64,000 bases of DNA. Origin: Cohnella sp. OV330. Its GTDB lineage: Bacteria; Bacillota; Bacilli; Paenibacillales; Paenibacillaceae. Both the position numbers and the translations under genes were made by a program. Positions 57,714 to 64,000 of the stretch are shown here, in pieces. Below the pieces are notes generated by a model, which saw only the letters and a program-made list of their open reading frames with translations, searched no databases and had not been told where the DNA came from. The stretch spans positions 1 through 64,000 of the forward strand of contig NZ_FOKE01000001.1 in assembly GCF_900112065.1 (NCBI RefSeq), written 5' to 3'. Positions within the stretch are counted from its first letter, which is position 1. Every line of letters starts with the position of its first letter.

Positions 57714-58382
57714 TCAGCGGCTGCGAACGGATGAGAGCAGCGCCCATCTGCGCTCGCGACGCTTCATGTAACGGGGAAGCGTTCGATAGACGCCCACGCA
57801 ATCCCGATAGGCCTGCTTCGCAGCAGCGCGGTCCCCGAGCCTTTCGTAGATCTTCCCCAACAAGTAGTACGCCTCGCATGACGAAGCGTGCACGTCCTGA
57901 AACGCCCGCAAATAAGAAGCGGCCTTCTGGTCGTCCTTGCCTGCCCAGGCATCGCCGAGCAGCAAGTAAGGCAGTCCGAACTTGACGCGCGGATTGATCT
58001 CCAGCGCCTCGAGCATATGCTTTTCCCCGGCCTCCAAATGCCCCAGCGCCAGCTCGCACTGTCCCAGATCGCTCCAGTATTCGGCGGATTGCGCCATCCG
58101 GTCTTCCATGCCCGACAGCAAGCTCCGCGCTTCCTCGAACTTGCGCATCCCGATCAACTCGTGCGCGAGTTCCGACTTCGCAGGCGTGTCGTGCGGGTTC
58201 ATCAGCAGCTGACGCCTCAGCTTGTTCGCGCGGCTGCGCCGCTTAAACGGCTTGAGCAGGCTCGGCGTAATGCCCAAAAACCGGCGGTCGAGCAAGTATA
58301 AAATGACGAGCATTACGATAAGAGCCAAAAACGGATTGCCGAGCAGCCAAGAAAGCAGAACAAAAACAAAGAAAATTTTCAT
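57714..58382 (-). CDS. Membrane-anchored TPR protein
   Basis: A 222-residue protein: one or two hydrophobic helices (about 3-32, FFVFVLLSWLLGNPFLALIVMLVILYLL), a basic linker and then four TPR-like units (EYWSDLGQCELALGHLEAGE, YYLLGKIYERLGDRAAAKQAY). No catalytic motif. Such proteins often act as membrane scaffolds. ATG at 58382 with GGGAGG upstream. It follows hrpB by 93 bases in the same direction. Confidence 0.8.
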   Translation of the reverse strand: MKIFFVFVLLSWLLGNPFLALIVMLVILYLLDRRFLGITPSLLKPFKRRSRANKLRRQLLMNPHDTPAKSELAHELIGMRKFEEARSLLSGMEDRMAQSAEYWSDLGQCELALGHLEAGEKHMLEALEINPRVKFGLPYLLLGDAWAGKDDQKAASYLRAFQDVHASSCEAYYLLGKIYERLGDRAAAKQAYRDCVGVYRTLPRYMKRRERRWALLSSVRSR

Positions 58383-58475
58383 CGAGCAACCTCCCGAGCG
58401 CCGTCGCATCAGACGGTAAGCCGGCGCATCCGCGCCTGTACCGATCATACCACATGCTGGGAAAATAATGGGAGT

Positions 58476-61025
58476 CTACGTTCTCGGGCGAACCCGGCTC
58501 GTCGCCTGCGCCTGCATGGGATCGTCGGGCCAGTAATGTTTGGGGTAGCGCCCTTTCAAATCCTTGCGAACCTCGAAGTAAGCCTCCCGCCAAAAGCTCG
58601 CCAGATCTCGCGTAACCTGAACCGGCCGCTGCGCCGGGGACAGCAAGTGCAGCGTGAGCGGCACCCGCCCTCCCGCGATCCGCGGAGAGGCCGGCCATCC
58701 GAACAGTTCCTGTAGCCTCGCGTGCAGCGCCGGCGCGGCAGGATCGCCGTAATCGACCGGCAAGCGGGAACCGCTGGGCACGGCGACATGGGTAGGCGCT
58801 TCTTCGTCGAGTCTCCGCCGCTGCTCCCAGGAGAACATCGCGGACAACGCCTCCGCCATGCTCAGCCGCTGCAGGTCTCCTCGCGTTCGCATGCCCGCGA
58901 CGAAAGGTCCGAGCCAAGTCTCCAAACCGTCCAGCAGGGCTGCGTCGGACAGATCCGGCCAGCCTGCGGGATCGTGAAGTCCCAAAAATCTCGCGCGCTC
59001 CAGCCACTGGCGGGATGCCTTGGACCAAGGCAGAAGGTCGAGCCCCTCGAGCCGAATCCCGCTCAGCAGCGCCTCGCATACGGCGACCGGGTCCGGATCG
59101 GGAATCGGACCTTCGCGCAGCGTCAACGCGCCAAGGGAGACGGTCCGCCGCGCCCGGACGGCGCCCGCCCCCGGCTCCCAGGCGATCGCCCGGCGCTCTG
59201 CGATGAGATCGGCGAAATGCCGTTCGAGATCGTCTGCGCGCAGCGGCGCGGCCAGACGGATCCGCCCTTCGGTCCCCTGGTCGTCGAGCTCCGCCGCGAC
59301 GATCCAGGGCTCGCCGGCAAGCGGCTGACCCTCGGGCACGTAGGCCCCTCTGCCGCCCGCCAGGGTGAATTTGCCGCCCCCGCGGAGCTTGCCGATTCGG
59401 TCGGGATAGGCGAAGGCCAGCAACAGGCCGCAATCGTACGCGGCCTGTTGCGCCGAACGGCTCGCGGTTCCCGCAACCGAGCCGGCACCCCTGACCGGGC
59501 CGGTTCCCGCGCCTGAACCGGCGCCCGCAGCCTCGCCGCCCGCCGTCTTGAGCTGCGCCTCGAACTGGCGCGCTTCCGCAAGCAGACGCTCCCGCCGGCC
59601 CGCTTCGATCCGTCCGTCCCCCGCCGCCAGCGCGGCAAGCCTCACCGATAGATCCGCGTCTCCGCCTTGCATCGGGTCCCTGTCCCCGAGCAATGCGGCG
59701 ATCCGGCAGGCATCGGCCGCGAGGCCGAGCGGCTGCGCGCGCAGCATCATATGCGCAAGCCGCGGATGCGCGCCGAAGCGGGCCATGGCCGCGCCGTGCG
59801 GCGTCGGCGCGCCGTCCGCGCCGAGCGCGCCAAGCGCCGCGAGCAGCTCCCGCGCTTGCGCATAAGCCGCCTCGGGCGGCGCGTCCAGCCAATCCAGTTC
59901 CGCCGGATCGGAGACGCCCCACACGGCCAGCTCCAACGCGAGGGGCGCGAGATCGGCCTCGCGAATCTCCGGCGTCCCCGCCGGCGCCAGCTGCCGGTGC
60001 TCTTCTTCCGTCCACAGCCGGTAGCAGACGCCCGGCGCGACCCGGCCCGCCCGTCCGCGGCGCTGATCGGCGGACGACACGGGAATACGCGCCGTCTCGA
60101 GCCGCGACATGCCGGTCCGCGGCGAAAAACGAGGCGCCCGCATCAGTCCCCCGTCGATGACGATACGCACGCCTTCGACCGTCAGGCTCGACTCGGCCAC
60201 GGGCGTCGCGAGCACGATCTTGCGGCCGCCATTCGCGGCCGGCGCGAGCGCGCGGTCCTGCTCCCCCGGCGGCATGCTGCCGTGGAGCGCCGCGATCTCG
60301 ACGCCCGCGCCGCGAAGGCGCGCCGACAGCGCCGCCGCCGTGCGGCGGATCTCCGCGTAGCCCGGCAGGAAGACGAGCGCGTCGCCTTCGTGCCGCCCCA
60401 GCGCCAGCGCCGTCGTCTCCGCGGCCTGCCGCTCGACCGGCGCGTCGGACCGCCGATCGAGATATACGGTCTCGACCGGATACATGATGCCTGCGCTCTC
60501 GATGACGGGCGCCCCGCCGAGCAGTCCGGCGACCGGCCCCGGCTCGAGCGTAGCGGACATGACGAGCAGGCGCAGATCGTCGCGGAACAGGCTTTTCGCC
60601 TGCAGACAGAGCGCGAGCCCGAGATCGCCGTTCAGGTTCCGCTCATGGAACTCGTCGAAAATAACGAGTCCTACGTCCGCGAGCGACGGGTCCTGCTGCA
60701 GCATTCGCGTGAGCACGCCTTCGGTCACGACCTCCACGACCGTCTTCGGACCCGCCTTCGTATCCATTCGGACCCGGTACCCCACGCGCTCCCCCGCGCG
60801 CTCTCCGAGTCCTGCCGCCATGTATTCGGCCGCGCTCCGGGCGGCGATGCGCCGAGGCTCCAGCATGACGATCTTGCGACCCGCGAGCCACGGCTCCCCC
60901 ATCAAAGCGATCGGCACCCGCGTCGTCTTGCCCGCGCCGGGCGCGGCGACCAGCACGGCGCCCCCCCGGTCCCGCAGCGCTGCCTTAATATCCGGGATCG
61001 TCCGGTCCACCGGCATCGCCGACAT
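58476..61025 (-). CDS. hrpB: ATP-dependent helicase HrpB
   Basis: An 849-residue DExH-box protein of the HrpB type (E. coli HrpB is about 810). Motif I VAAPGAGKTTRVP, Ia MLEPRRIAARS, II DEFHERN, III MSATLE, V ATPVAESSLTVEGV and VI QRRGRAGR are all present. The C-terminal half has the HrpB-specific extension (RSDAPVERQ, MAEALSAMFSW, LTLHLLSPAQRPVQVTRDL). RNA remodelling is presumed; the cellular role is unclear. ATG at 61025 with AAAGGAGG seven bases upstream. GC-rich third positions open long false frames on the plus strand. Confidence 0.95.
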   Translation of the reverse strand: MSAMPVDRTIPDIKAALRDRGGAVLVAAPGAGKTTRVPIALMGEPWLAGRKIVMLEPRRIAARSAAEYMAAGLGERAGERVGYRVRMDTKAGPKTVVEVVTEGVLTRMLQQDPSLADVGLVIFDEFHERNLNGDLGLALCLQAKSLFRDDLRLLVMSATLEPGPVAGLLGGAPVIESAGIMYPVETVYLDRRSDAPVERQAAETTALALGRHEGDALVFLPGYAEIRRTAAALSARLRGAGVEIAALHGSMPPGEQDRALAPAANGGRKIVLATPVAESSLTVEGVRIVIDGGLMRAPRFSPRTGMSRLETARIPVSSADQRRGRAGRVAPGVCYRLWTEEEHRQLAPAGTPEIREADLAPLALELAVWGVSDPAELDWLDAPPEAAYAQARELLAALGALGADGAPTPHGAAMARFGAHPRLAHMMLRAQPLGLAADACRIAALLGDRDPMQGGDADLSVRLAALAAGDGRIEAGRRERLLAEARQFEAQLKTAGGEAAGAGSGAGTGPVRGAGSVAGTASRSAQQAAYDCGLLLAFAYPDRIGKLRGGGKFTLAGGRGAYVPEGQPLAGEPWIVAAELDDQGTEGRIRLAAPLRADDLERHFADLIAERRAIAWEPGAGAVRARRTVSLGALTLREGPIPDPDPVAVCEALLSGIRLEGLDLLPWSKASRQWLERARFLGLHDPAGWPDLSDAALLDGLETWLGPFVAGMRTRGDLQRLSMAEALSAMFSWEQRRRLDEEAPTHVAVPSGSRLPVDYGDPAAPALHARLQELFGWPASPRIAGGRVPLTLHLLSPAQRPVQVTRDLASFWREAYFEVRKDLKGRYPKHYWPDDPMQAQATSRVRPRT

Positions 61026-61216
61026 GCGAACGCCTCCTTTTTTCTCTTCTGTGTAACCAACAGTATAGCATGTCCGCCAGATGCAGAAGGAGCCGACTTC
61101 GCTTCTATGCAGCGCGTTTCGATCGGCTCCATCTTTTCCTCTTTTTACCATAACCGCAACTTCCCTTGTCCGACACTCGTCTAAAAAGTATCACGTTCAG
61201 GAAGGGGAGAACCGCC

Positions 61217-61795
61217 ATGAAACTCCGAATCACGACTGCAGCGCTGCTCCTATCCGTGTCGTTAGCCGCCGCCGGCTGCACGAATCACGATAAAAACGCC
61301 GATCCGTCTTCATCCGCCTCCCTGGCGCCCGAAGCCACCCAGACGGCTTCCGGTTCCGCTCCGGCGACGGCAACCGCGACCCTGCCCGCCTCGCCTTCAG
61401 CCTCCGATGCCGCACCTACGGCATCCGGTTCCGCCTCGGCTTCCAGCCCTGCCGCCTCCGCCGGCGAAGCTGCCGACGCGCCCGGCTTTCTGATTAGCCT
61501 GCCTTCGGGCAGCGACTTCAAGCCGTTCATGCAGATCAGCGAACAAAACGCCAAGAAGGTCGACGCGGTGCTGGGCGGCGCGAATTGGGAAAAGAAGGAG
61601 AGCGTTTCTATGTCTACTTCTCCTTCTTACAAGCTGTCCGCTTTGTCCGGCGACCGGGAGACGAACGTCTATTACGTTTGGGCCGGAGACGCCGACGCCT
61701 ACGAGCTCGTGAAGGAAAACGGCAGCGGCTATGTCAAGCTGTCCAAAAAGGACAGCGCCTCGCTCGCGAAGCTGCTGCCGCTGCCTGCCGCTTAA
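61217..61795 (+). CDS. Putative lipoprotein with Ala/Ser/Pro linker
   Basis: A 192-residue exported protein. The signal peptide LRITTAALLLSVSLAAAGC ends in a lipobox-like AAGC with the lipid-attachment Cys at about residue 20. Then follow about 70 residues of Ala/Ser/Thr/Pro-rich linker and a small folded part (FLISLPSGSDFKPFMQIS, NVYYVWAGDADAYEL). No domain recognised. ATG at 61217 with AAGGGGAG upstream. Monocistronic. Confidence 0.8.
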   Translation: MKLRITTAALLLSVSLAAAGCTNHDKNADPSSSASLAPEATQTASGSAPATATATLPASPSASDAAPTASGSASASSPAASAGEAADAPGFLISLPSGSDFKPFMQISEQNAKKVDAVLGGANWEKKESVSMSTSPSYKLSALSGDRETNVYYVWAGDADAYELVKENGSGYVKLSKKDSASLAKLLPLPAA

Positions 61796-61814
61796 GCCGG
61801 AGCGCGGCCTCCGC

Positions 61815-61859
61815 AAAGGACCGAGCCGCCCACAAGGGCCGGCTCGGTCCTTTTTGCTT
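61815..61859 (+). terminator. Terminator of the lipoprotein gene
   Basis: AAAGGACCGAGCC pairs with GGCTCGGTCCTTT and runs into TTTTTGCTTT. Confidence 0.85.
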
Positions 61860-61914
61860 TGGGAAAAAGCGCCTATCCGCGGTACAATAAGAGAAATCGG
61901 AAGGAGGAATCGAT

Positions 61915-62868
61915 ATGCGCACGATCGTCAGCCTGTTCGGGTTCGATCCCGAGCAGGAACGGCGGATTCAAGCCGCGGCGCCCGGTTGCAACGTCATCTT
62001 CGGCAAGCCGGCGGACCTGGACCCCGGCCTGCTGGAGGAAGCGGAGGTGCTGTGCGGATGGTGGAAGGCGGCTTGGGAAAAGGGCGCCGGAAGCCCCGGC
62101 AAGCTGAAATGGGTGCAGACAGGCTCGGCCGGCGTCGACAACCTGCCCCTTAGCGAGCTCGAAGCGCGCCACGTCGTGCTGACGACCGCGAGCGGCGTGC
62201 ATCCGGTGCCGATGACCGAGACGGCGTTCGCGATGCTGCTAGCCTTCACCCGCCAGTTGCATCATGCCGTACGCAACCAGACGGCGCGTAAATGGGCGCG
62301 TTCGGAAGGCTACGGCGAGATCCGCGGCCGGACGCTTGCCGTCATAGGCGCAGGCGAGATCGGCGCGGAGCTCGCGCGCATCGCGCAGGCGTTCGGAATG
62401 CGGACGCTTGGCGTTCGGCGCAGCGGCCGTCCCGCCCCGCATGTGGACGCCATGCATCCGCCGGAACGCTTGGACGGCGTGCTGGCCGAGAGCGACGTCG
62501 TCGTGAACGTCTTGCCGCATACCGCGGAGACCGTTCGCCTGTTCGACGCCGGACGGTTCGCGGCGATGAAGCCCTCCGCCCTCTTCATCAACATCGGCCG
62601 CGGCTCTGCGGTCGATACGAACGCATTGACCGAGGCGCTGCGCAGCGGTACGATCGCAGGAGCCGGACTCGACGTTTGCGACCCGGAACCGCTCCCTGCG
62701 GACCATCCGCTCTGGGAAATGGACAACGTCATTATTACGCCGCATATCGGTGGCGCGACGGATCGGTACAAAGCGCGCATGACGGATCTGTTCGTGGAAA
62801 ATCTGCAAGCCTATTTATCTACGGGCACGCCGGCACGGAATATCGTTGATTACGCAAGAAGCTATTAA
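61915..62868 (+). CDS. D-2-hydroxyacid dehydrogenase family protein
   Basis: A 317-residue NAD-dependent dehydrogenase. The Rossmann motif is AVIGAGEIGAELARIA; the catalytic Arg-Glu-His set is NIGRGSAVD, DVCDPEPLPADHPLW and ITPHIGG. The N-terminal half is short, as in phosphoglycerate-dehydrogenase-like reductases of unknown substrate (glyoxylate/hydroxypyruvate type). ATG at 61915 with GGAGGAA upstream. Confidence 0.9.
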   Translation: MRTIVSLFGFDPEQERRIQAAAPGCNVIFGKPADLDPGLLEEAEVLCGWWKAAWEKGAGSPGKLKWVQTGSAGVDNLPLSELEARHVVLTTASGVHPVPMTETAFAMLLAFTRQLHHAVRNQTARKWARSEGYGEIRGRTLAVIGAGEIGAELARIAQAFGMRTLGVRRSGRPAPHVDAMHPPERLDGVLAESDVVVNVLPHTAETVRLFDAGRFAAMKPSALFINIGRGSAVDTNALTEALRSGTIAGAGLDVCDPEPLPADHPLWEMDNVIITPHIGGATDRYKARMTDLFVENLQAYLSTGTPARNIVDYARSY

Positions 62869-62882
62869 CCTTCGCGCACGAA

Positions 62883-62923
62883 AAAACGCCCGCCTTTCCG
62901 CAATAGCGGATCGGCGGGCGTTT
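62883..62923. terminator. Bidirectional terminator
   Basis: AAAACGCCCGCC pairs with GGCGGGCGTTT over an 18-base loop; serves the dehydrogenase and the convergent exoprotein gene. Confidence 0.85.
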
Positions 62924-62934
62924 CAACGTCATTT

Positions 62935-64000
62935 TCAGCTCAGCGAGAAGTCGTCCAGATAGAACGTGCCGTTCAGGCCCGTGATATATAGATACACGCG
63001 AACCTTAGCGGTGCCTGCAGGAGCCGTATAGGCGCCGCCGTGCACATTGACGAAGCCGCTCGTCGTCGTGTTGTTGTAGGTGGCCGCCGTGCTCTCGGAG
63101 ATCACGCTGCCGGAGCTGTTCAGGAATTGGACCTTGAAGTCCAGTCGCGTGCCCGCGTTGGACGTAATGTTCACGTAGCCGTCCATCGTGTAGGCGGTTC
63201 CCGCGGTCGCATTCACGTCCTGATAGATCGCGAACCACGGCGAAGTCGTGCCGTCCACGCGCAGCGAGGTGCTGCCGGAGCGCTTGACCGACGTGTCGCT
63301 GTAGCAGTAATAATCCTGCTCGCACGTCCAGGTCGCCGGCTTGCCGCTTCCGTTGCCGGTCTCGAAGCCGGGGTTCGCCAGCAGGTTGGTGCCGCCGCCC
63401 GAAGCCGCGTCGGTCGTCACGTTCAACGCGCCGCTCGCCGCCGAGACATTGCCTGCCGCGTCCTTCGCCTTCACCGTGAAGCTGTAAGCCGTGCTGGCCG
63501 TCAGCCCCGTAGCCGTGAACGTCGTCGCGCCCGTCGTGGAGCCGGCCAGCGTCGTGCCGCGATAAATATCGTAGCCCGTCACGCCCACGTTATCCGTAGA
63601 CGCCGTCCAGGAGAGGCTTACGCTCGTCGACGTTTTGGACGGCGAAGTCAGTCCCGTCGGCGCGCTCGGCGCCGTCGTGTCGGCCGCCGCGTCGGTCGTC
63701 ACGTTCAGCGCGCCGCTCGCCGCCGAGACATTGCCCGCCGCGTCCTTCGCCTTCACCGTGAAGCTGTAAGCCGTGCCGGCCGTCAGCCCCGTAGCCGTGA
63801 AAGTCGTCGCGCCCGTCGTGGAACCCGCCAGCGTCGTGCCCCGATAAATATCGTAGCCCGTCACGCCGACGTTATCTGTGGACGCCGTCCAGGAGAGGCT
63901 GACACTCGTCGAAGTTTTGGACGGCGAAGCCAGACCCGTCGGCGCGCTCGGCGCCGTCGTGTCCGCGCCCCCGCCCGAGCCGCCCGTCAGCGAGAAGTCG
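62935..64000 (-). CDS. Secreted FnIII/carbohydrate-binding protein (5' end beyond window)
   Basis: The C-terminal 355 residues of a gene that enters at base 64000 in open frame; the start is not in the window. In order: the end of a carbohydrate-binding-like domain (DFSLTGG), Gly-rich linker, two almost identical fibronectin type III domains (TTAPSAPTGL...SLSWTAS, GYDIYRGTTLAGS) and a C-terminal CBM4/9-like domain (NLLANPGFETGNGSG to TFYLDDFSLS). This is typical of large secreted glycoside hydrolases or polysaccharide lyases of Paenibacillus; the catalytic part must lie to the right. Confidence 0.88.
   Translation of the reverse strand, partial: DFSLTGGSGGGADTTAPSAPTGLASPSKTSTSVSLSWTASTDNVGVTGYDIYRGTTLAGSTTGATTFTATGLTAGTAYSFTVKAKDAAGNVSAASGALNVTTDAAADTTAPSAPTGLTSPSKTSTSVSLSWTASTDNVGVTGYDIYRGTTLAGSTTGATTFTATGLTASTAYSFTVKAKDAAGNVSAASGALNVTTDAASGGGTNLLANPGFETGNGSGKPATWTCEQDYYCYSDTSVKRSGSTSLRVDGTTSPWFAIYQDVNATAGTAYTMDGYVNITSNAGTRLDFKVQFLNSSGSVISESTAATYNNTTTSGFVNVHGGAYTAPAGTAKVRVYLYITGLNGTFYLDDFSLS
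63404..63967. repeat. 282-bp tandem repeat (two FnIII units)
   Basis: Two consecutive 282-bp copies (63404-63685 and 63686-63967) each encode one fibronectin type III unit of 94 residues; their proteins differ at only a few positions. A recent duplication or gene-conversion event is likely. Confidence 0.85.

Noticed and set aside
1..64000. Prophage, transposon or restriction-modification island
   Set aside because: I see no integrase, transposase, phage structural gene, methylase pair or tRNA-flanked insertion.

Overview
The window reads as chromosomal DNA from a GC-rich, endospore-forming Firmicute of the Paenibacillaceae (Paenibacillus/Cohnella type). The evidence is the order rrn - ygxA - ygzB - perR known from Bacillus, a YyaC-type spore protein, an RsbV-RsbW-SigB module, a gatCAB operon, Gram-positive ribosome binding sites (AAGGAGG type) and frequent TTG/GTG starts. 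I see no phage, transposase or CRISPR. The assignment is from protein features only; I could not run a search.

Layout. 1-250: tandem promoters and leader of an rRNA operon that runs off the left edge. 253-5150: a Fur-box-controlled beta-propeller gene of unknown function, ygxA, ygzB, a membrane-anchored GH18/SH3 protein and perR. 5.2-13.9 kb: membrane and housekeeping genes, gatCAB, an EAL protein with an Ohr peroxidase, an IDEAL-domain protein and an M24 peptidase. 14.0-20.4 kb: one leftward operon for a Tad-like secretion/pilus machine (CpaB-, TadZ-, TadA-, TadB- and TadC-like, then four short N-terminally anchored proteins) with an attenuator-like leader. 20.5-31.9 kb: MBL hydrolase, thioredoxin-like protein, DedA, cupredoxin, O-antigen-ligase-like protein, two diguanylate cyclases, a methyltransferase cluster and YyaC. 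32-37.2 kb: galKET with a divergent AraC-type regulator. 37.3-41.4 kb: LysR regulator, GT2 and a PMT-type mannosyltransferase with an inserted discoidin-like domain.

41.4-50.4 kb is a general-stress island: ytxH- and ytxG(DUF948)-like genes, rsbV-rsbW-sigB, two YflT-type stress proteins, an RsbM-like CheR methyltransferase, an RsbY-like REC-PP2C phosphatase and small membrane proteins. At least five promoters of SigB type (GTTT-like, 13-15 bases, GGGTAA) lie upstream of these genes, so the sigma factor, its switch and its likely targets sit together.

50.7-54.3 kb: a three-gene glycan cluster (degenerate nucleotidyltransferase, GT4, alpha/alpha-toroid protein). 54.3-54.9 kb: twelve tandem 51-bp repeats next to a nuclease-like winged-helix gene. 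55.7-64.0 kb: RluA-type pseudouridine synthase with an RG-rich extension, a very acidic small protein, a TPR protein, HrpB helicase, a lipoprotein, a 2-hydroxyacid dehydrogenase and the 3' part of a fibronectin-III/carbohydrate-binding exoprotein cut by the right edge.

The most unusual features are the Tad-like operon with non-canonical small subunits and its leader, the SigB island with an RsbM/RsbY pair but no RsbK in view, and the 51-bp array.
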